Below, piece by piece: positions 1 through 7,250 of a stretch of DNA of 8,498 bases. Both the position numbers and the translations under genes were made by a program. The notes below the pieces were generated by a model. The model had not been told where the DNA came from. It ran no database searches and was given only the letters and a program-made list of their open reading frames with translations. Source of the DNA: CAYNST01 sp964399955 (lineage in GTDB: Bacteria; Pseudomonadota; Gammaproteobacteria; Pseudomonadales; Cellvibrionaceae); the NCBI GenBank assembly GCA_964399955.1, contig CAYNST010000137.1, positions 1 through 8,498 of the forward strand. Reading direction: 5' to 3'. Numbering within the stretch: the first letter of the stretch is position 1; each line of letters opens with the position of its first letter.

Positions 1-1119
1 GCTGCCTACAACGCATTGAGCACTGAGCAGCAGGCAATGGTAGATGATGTCGAATTGATTGCGGCCGAAGCGAGAATAATCGAGCTAGTTGTTGCTGATG
101 CAATCAAAACCATCAGTGATGCCGCAGGCACCGTTGACGCCGATGCGCTGACTCTTGAGCAGTACAGCACAGCCGGCGTGACCGGAGTCACGGCGGGAAA
201 TTTATCTGCCATCAATTCTGCCATTGCCGCAACGGAAGCCGGAAACTTGGGAACTGCCGAGCAAATCCAGGCATTGGTGAATGCCACTTTGGGCAAGATA
301 GCGGCGTTGAACGACGCCATAGCAGCCTTGCCAGCAACGGATGGTTTGACTTTGTTGGATGGCGCTGCAGTGGAAACCGCGCGGGCAGATTACAACGCCT
401 TGAGCACGGAGCAGCAGGCGCTGGTCAATGATGCAGCGTTGGTGGCCGCAGAAGCAAAAATGGCGGGACTGATCACGGTGGATAAAGCTGTTGCTGCCAT
501 TCTCTCGCAGGCCGGCAATACCTCTGCAGACGCCGCCACAGTGCAGGACTATCAAGTGGCTGGGATTAGCGGTGTAAGCGCCGACAATTTCCATGCCGTC
601 AACGCCGCTATCACCGCGTCCAACTCTTCTGAGTTGAACAACTTAAGCGGCGTGCAGCTGTTGGTGCAAGACGTCACTGCGGCTTTGCTTGTGGCTGACA
701 CAATTGCTGATTTGCCGCCCCTGCCGGAGCTGTCCCTGGCCGATAATCATGTAGTTGAAGCGGCTCGTGCGCAATTGGATGCACTTAACCCCGCGCAGCG
801 AAACTGGGTGAGCAACGCAGCGGAATTAACGGCGGCCGAAGCCAAGCTTGCAGAACTTGCGAATGCCCCGATCATGATCAGCACCGCAGAAGATTTGGCT
901 GCAGTGGCCAATGCTCTGGACCGGGATTACATACTGGTCAACGATATTGACTTGACCGGTTTTGACTGGCAGCCGCTTGGCAGTGTTGATACACCCTTTA
1001 CCGGTGTGCTGACCAGCCTTGATGGCAGCTTGATTAGAATCATCGGTTTGGCGGGCAAGCCGCTGTTTGATGTGATTGGTGCAGGTGCAGAAGTTGCCGA
1101 CCTGGCGATTGTTGGCAGC
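1..1119 (+). CDS. Large repeat-containing surface adhesin, internal fragment (5' end outside window, 3' end in assembly gap)
   Basis: The frame is open from base 1 to the gap (373 codons, codons starting at base 1) with no start in the window, so this is an internal piece of a longer gene. Residues 1-290 are Ala-rich helical repeats of 128 residues. Each unit has a segment like AGVTGVTAGNLSAINSAIA and ends with a segment like YNALSTEQQALV followed by AAEAK. Both motifs are familiar from large bacterial surface and biofilm proteins, where they form stalk-like arrays. From about residue 290 the style changes to a segment beginning ISTAEDLAAVANAL, then NDIDLTGFDWQPLGS and a Gly-rich stretch. This resembles the lead-in to GLUG-type beta-helix repeats, often seen in secreted adhesins. 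The product is probably exported and surface-exposed. It very likely continues after the gap as the CDS ending at 4256, because GLUG-like sequence lies on both sides. No enzymatic motif is visible. Gene identity beyond 'adhesin-like' is not recognised. Confidence 0.8.
7..870 (+). repeat. 128-codon tandem protein repeats (384-bp period)
   Basis: The motif YNALSTEQQ starts at 7 and again at 391, and the diverged LDALNPAQR starts at 775. Both intervals are exactly 384 bp (128 codons). Two full units (7-390 and 391-774) and the first part of a third (775 to about 870) are present. At DNA level the units are well diverged apart from the YNALSTEQQ block, so they are old or selected to differ. The array probably extends upstream of the window. 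Confidence 0.8.
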
Positions 1120-1219
1120 NNNNNNNNNNNNNNNNNNNNNNNNNNNNNNNNNNNNNNNNNNNNNNNNNNNNNNNNNNNNNNNNNNNNNNNNNNNNNNNNN
1201 NNNNNNNNNNNNNNNNNNN
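1120..1219. other. Assembly gap (100 N)
   Basis: Exactly 100 unknown bases, a length commonly used as a placeholder for a gap of unknown size. The codon frame differs on the two sides (codons start at 1118+3n before the gap and at 1221 after it). If one gene spans the gap, the missing length should be 2 modulo 3, not literally 100. The gap lies inside GLUG-like repeat sequence, which could explain why the assembly broke there. Confidence 0.97.
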
Positions 1220-4200
1220 GCAAAGTGAGGTTAAGGGCTTTGTGCGAGGCACTGGCGCCCAGGTTGGCAATGTCGGCGGCACGCTGGAAGACACTCAGAT
1301 AATTAACGTGATTGTTAATGGTGGCGTGGCAACGGAAATACCGTTTAGCCTTGAGCTGCTGGACGAAAATGGTAACCCCATCAACAAGCGCCCGGTGGCC
1401 ACAGGTGAGACCGTTCGTATTCCAGTGGCGGGCGGCAGTCGGCCTTTGACGGTATCAGGTAGGGTTACCCGAGGCGGTGATACGCAGGAGTTGATTACTG
1501 GAACCGAAGGCGTGGCTTTGGCCGATCCGGCCGGCGCCCGCCCAATACTGATCGAAGATGCCCAGGGTTTTGTATTTAACCCAAGCCGCGGCGGTCTGTA
1601 CGAGTTCCACTTCCAGGATGCAGAGCACCGCTCCATTTGGGTCGACTTTGAAGTGCGCCCGCAGGTGGCGTTCAGCAGTACTCGCCAACTGGGTACAGCG
1701 GGCCAGGAGCTGATTGTGCGTGCGGTGCTGGAAGGCAATCCGGGGCAGTACCCGGTTGTTGTGCCCTACCGGGTGCAGGGGCATGACCTGCTGAGCGCAT
1801 CCGACTTTTTGATTGAGGGCGAATTCCTCTTTGACGCAGACGCTGGGCGCGAACGTAGTCGCAGTCTGGCACTAACACCCGGTGTAAATGTCGGCGATGT
1901 GCTGGTCACTATGGTCCAAGGCGATGGCCCGGAGTACGCCTTACTGGGCAACCCCTTTATTCATCAGATTGTGTTGCGCGCCCCGCAGCAAATGCCTTTG
2001 CATGCCGTTATAGCACTCACCCAGGACGGAGAGCAAAAGAACACCGTAGTACAGCGCGACGGCGGGCTGCTGACGCTCACCGCAGCGCCGCCAAATGCGG
2101 GTGCTTTTGATGCAACGGCTTACAGCTTTGACTGGAGCCAATCCTCGCAGGCCTTGGGTATCACTGCCGAAACAAGCGGCTCGGTTACCATAGATCCAAC
2201 CCAGTTAACAGGTTCCGATGTTTACCGCCTGCAAGTTGTTGTAAGCGACAAGAGCGCGGCAGGGCGCAGTGCCCGCGCCGAGTTGCGGTTGAGGGTGACC
2301 GGCGGGGAAGATGCCGATGTGGTTGCGGCGCTGGAACAGTTTGTTTCCGACCCCGCCGGCAGCCGGCACCGCTTAGCCATTTGTCCGCAGGGTGTTAACC
2401 CCTTTCGTGGAGAAAGTGAGCGCACATGTAACCGTGTGGACCGATCCGGCGAAGGCGTGTATTTGCAAGCGCCCGAGGGTTACAGCATAAGTCTTGGTGC
2501 TTTGTCCGAGCGCGCCTCGTGGGAAACCGGAGATTTTGGCCTGGAGGTGGACACAAGTGAGATCAAGGATGAATCCGGTAACACTGCGGCCAACGCTCAC
2601 GATGAGCAGTTTGAGCACACGGGCTATCGCGTCGACTTTGAAATTGGCAACCTCGACTTCCCCGGGCAATCGGTACCGGTGGTGGTGCCCTTGCCGCGCG
2701 GTCAAGCGATACCCGCAGACGCGGTATGGCGCAAGTACCTGCCCGCCGGCTGGACTAACTTCATACAAAATGATGCCAATCAGCTTGATTCCGCGCCCGC
2801 ACTTGCCGGTGGTGGTTGTCCGTGGCCGGGTTCCAGTCATTGGCAGCCAGGGCTAAACTCCGGGCACAGCTGTGTTCGTCTGGTTATTGAAGACGGCGGT
2901 CCCAACGATTGGGACGGCGAAGCGGACGGTGTGATTCGCGACCCGGGCACCTTGGCCGTACCGGCTGCCGAGACGGACCCAGACCTGCCGCCAGCGGAAC
3001 CTGAACCCGTAGATCCAGTGCCGGAAAACCCTGCACCGGTCCCTGGCACAACCACAGCGAAAATGAAAAGCGGTGGCTCTGCTGACGGCTGGCTGCTCTC
3101 GCTGTTGGCGTTGGGACTGATGGCAAGACGCCGGCAAATGTACCAGCTGGCTGCCAAGTCTGCGGTTGCGGTGCTGATCGCTTCAGTAACCGCCGTCAAT
3201 GCCGGGGCAGACCCGCACTGGTATGTGGGCGGCCAGCTGGGACGCGTAATGACGGGCGTTGATTCGTCGGAAGTGGACGCCAGGCTGGCAGATGAAGGCA
3301 TTGGCGGTAGCAGTAGGGTTACCGATGAAAATCGCCTGGGCCATAAACTGTTTGCTGGTTATCAGTTCACACCGATCCTTGCTTTGGAGGGCGGTTATAC
3401 CCAGTTGGGTGAGATAAGCACCCGCTTTGAGAATTTACCGGCCGACACGAGTGCGCAAGACCTCAACAAAGTAAGGCCCGGCAGTGGTTATGGTGGCGAG
3501 CTGGCGCTGGTGGCCGGCCACCACTTTAGCGCTAAGCTGCGCGGCATCGCCCGCGCCGGCGTGCTGCATTGGCGCGCGGAGCACCGCATAGGCGACAGCA
3601 GCCATACTGCCTCCGGGACTGATGCGCTGCTGGGCTTAGGTGTGGAGTTGTCGTTCAACCCCGCCTGGACCGCGCGCGTATCCTGGGACCGGTACAGCGT
3701 TGAAAACGACAAGAGCCAGTGGCTGGGCTTGGGAATGATGTATCGTTTTGGCGCAGCCCCAAAAATACCAGGCGCCTTTTCGCTAACCAAACAGCCGTCT
3801 CATCAAACACAGGCAGAGCGTCTCTCCCAACAAAAACAGACTGAGGTCGTCAAGCAACATACGGCGGTAGCATCGCCCGTGGAAGGAGAGCCGCTGGCGG
3901 AAACCTCGGCCCTCGAGCAATGGCAGCCTATAAAATGGACCCCTCAATTTGCCCGAAATCAGAGAACACTGGCGAACCAGGAAATCCTGTCGGCAATCGC
4001 CGCTATGGCCAAGGAGCATCCGCAGCAGCGTCTGACCATTACCGGCTACACGGATAATACCGGCTCCGAAGTCTACAACCTGCGTGTATCAGAAGAGCGG
4101 GCACAGTCCGTGGCCAAGGCACTGGTCGCGCTGGGTGTGGATGCCAAGCGGCTAACCGTCTCGGGCAAAGGCATGGCAGATCCCATCGCCCCCAATACCA

Positions 4201-4256
4201 CCGAAGAAGGCCGGGCATTGAACCGTCGTGCGGAGGTCCGGCTGGAAAGTTGGTAG
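1220..4256 (+). CDS. Surface protein with choice-of-anchor U-like domain and GlyGly-CTERM-like signal, fused in frame to an OmpA-family outer membrane protein (5' truncated by gap)
   Basis: The real frame begins at 1221, just after the gap; the GTG at 1242 is not a convincing start. Domains in order: end of a GLUG-like region (1221-1320); Ig-like beta-rich region (about 1330-2310); choice-of-anchor U-like domain (about 2320-2970) with four Cys and the Asp/Gly-rich segment DWDGEADGVIRDPGTLAV; Pro/Glu stalk (about 2970-3060); a GlyGly-CTERM-like signal (SGGS, hydrophobic helix, ARRR; 3069-3134). Without any stop codon the frame continues through a signal-peptide-like segment (3138-3209), an OmpA-type beta-barrel (about 3210-3760), a Gln/Lys-rich linker and an OmpA C-terminal domain (about 3930-4253). 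The last domain has GYTDNTG with the conserved Asp (codon 4053) and the conserved Arg fifteen residues later (codon 4098), the pair that contacts diaminopimelate in OmpA. The family role of the first half is a secreted surface protein processed by rhombosortase; that of the second half is an outer-membrane protein tethered to peptidoglycan. It is probably the continuation of the fragment at 1-1119. A lost stop codon or a sequencing error at the junction is the main alternative to a true fusion. Confidence 0.85.
3063..3209 (+). other. Junction: GlyGly-CTERM-like sorting signal followed directly by an export-signal-like segment
   Basis: Codons 3069-3134 read SGGSADG, a hydrophobic stretch WLLSLLALGLMA, then RRR. 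This is the layout of a GlyGly-CTERM tail, which normally ends a protein and is cut by rhombosortase. After Gln comes Met at 3138, then YQLAAKSAVAVLIASVTAVNAG, a second hydrophobic stretch with a plausible signal peptidase I site (VNA or AGA, about 3203-3209) before DPHWYVGGQ, the start of the barrel. The predicted topology is a helical hairpin with the arginines on the cytoplasmic side and both flanking domains exported. Met codons at 3120 and 3138 are possible internal starts, but neither has a strong Shine-Dalgarno sequence. Confidence 0.75.
3120..4256 (+). other. OmpA-family moiety of the fusion (possible independently translated product)
   Basis: If translated or released separately this part would be a normal-looking OmpA-family protein: 378 residues from Met at 3120 or 372 from Met at 3138. 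It has a signal peptide, a barrel starting HWYVGGQLG with alternating strands such as LFAGYQFTPILALEGGYTQLG and ending MMYRFG, a flexible linker, and a complete OmpA C-terminal domain. That domain's first strand is atypical: it reads IKWTPQFARN where most members have an FDFD-like motif. The Asp and Arg needed for peptidoglycan binding are present, so tethering to the cell wall is plausible. It is listed apart from the fusion because a separate-gene interpretation cannot be excluded. Confidence 0.5.
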
Positions 4257-4813
4257 GACGCGTTGGTGTTTTGGGGCAAGACGCATCGACACTGGACCTA
4301 TTCATCAAGGCGGGCGGCCCCTGCCAAACTAAGCCCCGGCCCCGCCCAGCCGCGACCGGGCACATCAAAGGCACTTTACCGCCCATGGCAAGCCGCGCAC
4401 TGAGCCTGTGCCTTTGTGGATTGATCATCACCCCGGCTTCCAGCCATTGCTCTAAAAGGTCCCAAGACTCTCGGCATAGGTGTGATTGTTGGGGGCCTGG
4501 TTTGGCAAAAGGCTGTGGCGGTTGGCGACTTCACGGCTTATGGCCGGTTTGCTTATCCAGGGGTAGTTGCAGCAGCGGTGCTCAGTTTGGATCACCAGCA
4601 GAGGTTGGCCTTGTACTCGGCTCATCCACGGGCTGGCTCTCGGAGGCCGTTCGTGGGGCGTTTAGTGGCTTTACCTCAGTTGCTGTCCGATCGGAGAGTA
4701 GTTGGCCAAGCGGATGGCGCCATCGCTTCGGTTTGCTGGTGTCGGCTGTTTTTCGTAGTTCAAGTGGATAACGGATTCCAAATTGTAGTGCACGCGTTTA
4801 ATAAATAAACATT

Positions 4814-4835
4814 TTTCCGGAAACCGGACTATACT
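4814..4835 (+). promoter_or_regulatory. Putative promoter and palindromic site upstream of the ice-binding-type lipoprotein gene
   Basis: TATACT at 4830-4835 is one base from the sigma-70 -10 consensus. It follows an AT-rich stretch (4798-4816). A perfect 10-bp palindrome, TTTCCGGAAA (4814-4823), sits where a regulator could act in the spacer or -35 region, and CCGGAAACCGG overlaps it (4817-4827). No good -35 hexamer is seen at 16-18 bp, suggesting activator dependence or another sigma factor. This is inference from sequence only. Confidence 0.4.
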
Positions 4836-4841
4836 CTTATC

Positions 4842-4860
4842 ACGAGCGTGCAATGCTCGT
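4842..4860 (+). promoter_or_regulatory. Stem-loop / inverted repeat at the predicted 5' end of the leader
   Basis: ACGAGC (4842-4847) is the exact reverse complement of GCTCGT (4855-4860). Adding a G-U and a T-A pair inside gives an 8-pair stem with a GCA loop. It begins about 7 bases after the putative -10, so it would lie at or near the 5' end of the transcript. It could protect the mRNA or act as a DNA operator just downstream of the start. A seven-base segment, GAGCGTG (4844-4850), also pairs with CACGCTC at 4972-4978 near the start codon, giving an alternative fold. Confidence 0.4.
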
Positions 4861-5000
4861 ATTCGCGCCGCTCACCCTTCCACATTCGAACGCGTTTTTC
4901 TTCTGACTGAATCTTCAGGTGTTTCCACGCACATTTTTTGTCTGCGGTGGCACCGCTCGCGTGCACGAAGCCACGCTCCGCTATTCTTTGGATCGCCAAA

Positions 5001-7121
5001 ATGAAAAACTTTGATTTCTACACCAGGAAGTCCGCTGGACTTCTTGCTTTGTTGACGCTCACCCTGTTTGCCGGATGCGGCGGCGGAAAATGGAATTCGG
5101 ACCCACAAACCGATGTTGTAGCACCGGTTGTGCCCACGGTTACGACCTGGAACCCAGGGGCTGAGGCGACTAATGTGGCTGTAACTACAGCCGTCACCGC
5201 CACCTTCAGTACGGCAATGGCGGAAGCCAGTATTAATGATGCCAGTTTCACGCTGGTGGGACCGGAAAACGCTGAGGTAGCGGGCACTGTCAGCTACGCT
5301 GCAGCCAATATGACTGCGGCCTTCCTGCCGGACGGCGATCTGGCGCGGAACACCACTTATACCGCAGCCATTACCACCGACGTTCTCTCTGATGCCGGTG
5401 AGGCGCTTGCACTTGAACATTCGTGGACCTTCACTACGCAAGCACCCGTCGCGCTTAGTGTGCCAAGCTCGAATCCCGTACCGGGGGCTACTAATGTATC
5501 GGTAACCTCAGCAGTTTCCGTCACCTTCGACACTGCAATGGCAGAAACCAGTATCAATGACGATTCCTTCACTTTGACCGGGCCAGATAATACTGCGGTT
5601 GCGGGCACTGTCAGCTATTCCGTCGCCAATAAAACAGCGGCCTTCCTGCCGGACAGCGATCTAGCGCGAAACACCACATACACTGCGGCCATTACCACCG
5701 ACGTTCTCTCTGATGCCGGTGAGGCGCTTGCACTTGGACATTCGTGGACCTTCACTACGGAAGCACCCGTCGCGCCCAGCGTTACGCGCTCAAGGCCCGC
5801 ACCGGGAGCTACCGGCGTAGCGGTAACCTCAGCAGTTTCCGTCACCTTCAAAACAGCAATGGCAGAAACGAGTATCAATGACGAATCCGTCACTTTGACA
5901 GGACCAGACAATACTGTAGTTGAGGGTGCTGTCAGCTATTCCGCCGCCAATAGGACCGCTACCTTCACCCCAACCAACGATCTTGCGGTAAACACGCTTT
6001 ATACCGCCGCAGTGACAACCGATGCTTTGACTGAGGCCGGTGTGGCGCTGGCGAGCGAACATTCCTGGGCTTTTACTACCGCAGTTGATGCAATGCTACC
6101 GGTCTTCATCACGGTTACGGAGACCAACCCCGTGCAGGCAAGCTCCAACGTTTGTACCAACAAAAGTGTTAGTGCAACCTTCAGCGAGCAAATGGAGGCT
6201 ACTACCCTCATCGCCCCTGCGCTCAGCTTCACCTTGGCTGAAGCCATGAATGACATAGACGGGGAAGTTAGCCTTGATGCGAGTGGCAAAACGGCCACGT
6301 TTACTCCGACCGAGCCATTGAACTCCAACGTTGAATACATGGCAACGATCACTACCAGTGCAAAGGATGATAAGGGTAACGCGTTAGAGACCGATGTGGT
6401 GTGGACGTTTACCACCGGCGACTCTTTCTGCCAGCAAACCATCACCCTGGCCGGCATCGAACCCTATGGCGTATTGTCGAACACCGGCATGACGCTGGGC
6501 GGCGGGCCAGACAGTACAACGGGTTTGCGGGTTGACGGTAACGTAGGTATCTTCCCCGCTGGCGCTTGTAGCGGCTGTGACTCAACAACCGTGAGTGGCT
6601 TAATTACAATCGGCACTGACCCGGCGCAAGATGCCATGGTCGCCCTGGAAGCGGCCTACAACGAGGCGGTCAACCGCGCTACCAGCGTCTGTACACTGAT
6701 AGACTCAGGCGTGCTTGCAACCAACCCTTCCGCGGCTTGCGGCGGTGGCGCCGACGGCATATTCCCTCCCGGTCTTTATTGGTCAGGCACCTCAATTGCA
6801 ATTCCTGCGGGCGGCACCATCACCCTGGACGGCGGCAATGACAATAACGCCGTTTTCATCTTCCAGTCCGCATCCACCATCGACACGATTGGTGGCAACA
6901 CGCATATGATTCTTATCAACGGAGCCCAGGCCAAGAACGTTTTCTGGGTAGCCGGAAGTTCAGCAACCATTGGCGGAGTCGATTCGGATTTCTCGGGCAC
7001 TGTTCTGGCGCTGATCGGCATCACCGTTAACACCGGAACTGAGATGACCGGCCGGGCGCTGGCAAGAGGCGCCGCGGTCGTGGTGCAGGACGGCGCTTTG
7101 ATTACGGTGCCCACCGAATAA
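5001..7121 (+). CDS. Lipoprotein with four Big_5-type Ig-like domains and a C-terminal ice-binding-type (DUF3494) domain
   Basis: A 706-residue product. ATG at 5001 is chosen over an upstream TTG at 4938 because it puts a classic lipoprotein signal at the N-terminus: KSAGLLALLTLTLFAGC with lipobox LFAGC and Cys26. Gly at +2 favours outer-membrane sorting. A GGA at 4990-4992 is the only weak Shine-Dalgarno. Residues 41-474 hold four Ig-like domains, each with an NP..GATNV start, an AMAE...-type strand and a WTFTT end; these are Big_5 (SbsA-like) surface-protein modules acting as a stalk. Residues about 481-706 match the DUF3494 ice-binding fold: AYNEAVNRA, PGLYWSG, NNAVFIFQ, INGAQAKNVFW and GRALARGAAVV are its conserved blocks in the expected order. 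Family members form a beta-helix that binds ice, inhibits recrystallisation or mediates adhesion, but not all have been shown to bind ice. Five Cys lie in the domain, two in GACSGCDS. The inferred role is a cell-surface ice- or surface-binding protein displayed on a stalk. Confidence 0.92.
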   Translation: MKNFDFYTRKSAGLLALLTLTLFAGCGGGKWNSDPQTDVVAPVVPTVTTWNPGAEATNVAVTTAVTATFSTAMAEASINDASFTLVGPENAEVAGTVSYAAANMTAAFLPDGDLARNTTYTAAITTDVLSDAGEALALEHSWTFTTQAPVALSVPSSNPVPGATNVSVTSAVSVTFDTAMAETSINDDSFTLTGPDNTAVAGTVSYSVANKTAAFLPDSDLARNTTYTAAITTDVLSDAGEALALGHSWTFTTEAPVAPSVTRSRPAPGATGVAVTSAVSVTFKTAMAETSINDESVTLTGPDNTVVEGAVSYSAANRTATFTPTNDLAVNTLYTAAVTTDALTEAGVALASEHSWAFTTAVDAMLPVFITVTETNPVQASSNVCTNKSVSATFSEQMEATTLIAPALSFTLAEAMNDIDGEVSLDASGKTATFTPTEPLNSNVEYMATITTSAKDDKGNALETDVVWTFTTGDSFCQQTITLAGIEPYGVLSNTGMTLGGGPDSTTGLRVDGNVGIFPAGACSGCDSTTVSGLITIGTDPAQDAMVALEAAYNEAVNRATSVCTLIDSGVLATNPSAACGGGADGIFPPGLYWSGTSIAIPAGGTITLDGGNDNNAVFIFQSASTIDTIGGNTHMILINGAQAKNVFWVAGSSATIGGVDSDFSGTVLALIGITVNTGTEMTGRALARGAAVVVQDGALITVPTE
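5121..6422 (+). repeat. Four Ig-like domain repeats, 321-bp period
   Basis: Units start at 5121, 5442 and 5763, exactly 321 bp (107 codons) apart, each opening with an APV codon block. A diverged fourth unit runs from about 6084 to 6422. Units 1 and 2 are nearly identical over 84 bases at their 3' ends (5370-5453 against 5691-5774, two differences). Units 2 and 3 share 28 identical bases at 5501-5528 and 5822-5849. This indicates recent duplication or recombination among units 1-3. Confidence 0.9.
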
Positions 7122-7158
7122 ATCCCAGCTCCAGCTCCAGATACAAACACAAAGTGTA

Positions 7159-7189
7159 GACGGGCGCAGGCTTTCAGTCAGCGCCCGTC
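7159..7189 (+). terminator. Perfect 9-bp stem-loop between the lipoprotein and OmpA-family genes
   Basis: GACGGGCGC (7159-7167) and GCGCCCGTC (7181-7189) pair perfectly around a 13-base loop, 38 bases after the lipoprotein stop codon. No T-tract follows, so it is not a textbook intrinsic terminator. It may protect the 3' end of the upstream mRNA, cause partial termination, or reduce expression of the next gene relative to the first. Confidence 0.45.
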
Positions 7190-7250
7190 CCGCCAAGGCT
7201 CCGAAGCTTTGCTCCCTGTGAGTTCAGCTTCATTAGAAAGAAGACACGCT

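Larger units (their letters stand above)
4257..5000. other. 744-bp intergenic region, no convincing gene
   Basis: Two overlapping forward ORFs are open here (ATG at 4385 to 4771, and GTG at 4482 to 4808). Their products are rich in Ser, Trp, Cys, Gly and Arg, match no family I recognise, and lack good ribosome binding sites. A short signal-peptide-like string follows the ATG at 4385 (MASRALSLCLCGLIITPAS), so a decayed secreted-protein gene is conceivable but unproven. Bases 4305-4365 are very GC-rich with possible but imperfect hairpins and no T-tract, so no clear terminator follows the fusion gene. From about 4790 the sequence becomes AT-rich and looks like a promoter for the gene at 5001. 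The remaining 160 bases would be its leader. Confidence 0.6.

Noticed and set aside
1220..1302. Reading through the N gap as literal sequence, giving a frame ending at 1302
   Set aside because: This frame exists only if the gap is exactly 100 bases. The next frame stays open for 3 kb with clear domains, so the short tail is an artefact of the placeholder.
2373..2840. Reverse-strand ORF antisense to the choice-of-anchor U-like region
   Set aside because: No domain or start signal; the sense strand has a well-supported protein.
4305..4365. GC-rich hairpin as a terminator after the fusion gene
   Set aside because: The pairing GGGCGG with CCGCCC is short and interrupted, with a long loop and no T-tract.
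4250..4771. Forward ORF overlapping the end of the OmpA fusion
   Set aside because: Ser/Cys/Trp/Arg-rich composition, no domain, overlap with the preceding gene and no ribosome binding site; treated as non-coding.
4482..4808. Forward ORF with GTG start in the intergenic region
   Set aside because: No recognisable family, no ribosome binding site, and overlaps the preceding candidate in another frame. A few hydrophobic stretches are not enough to call a gene.
4932..4943. CATTTTTTGTCT here and CATTTTTTTGTCT at the window end as a shared regulatory element
   Set aside because: Only a T-run and GTCT are shared; flanking sequence does not match, so chance is likely.
4872..5441. Reverse-strand ORF over the leader and start of the lipoprotein gene
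   Set aside because: It lies antisense to a clear lipoprotein with Ig repeats. Its product is Arg/Gly/Ser-rich with no domain, typical of an antisense shadow in GC-rich coding DNA.
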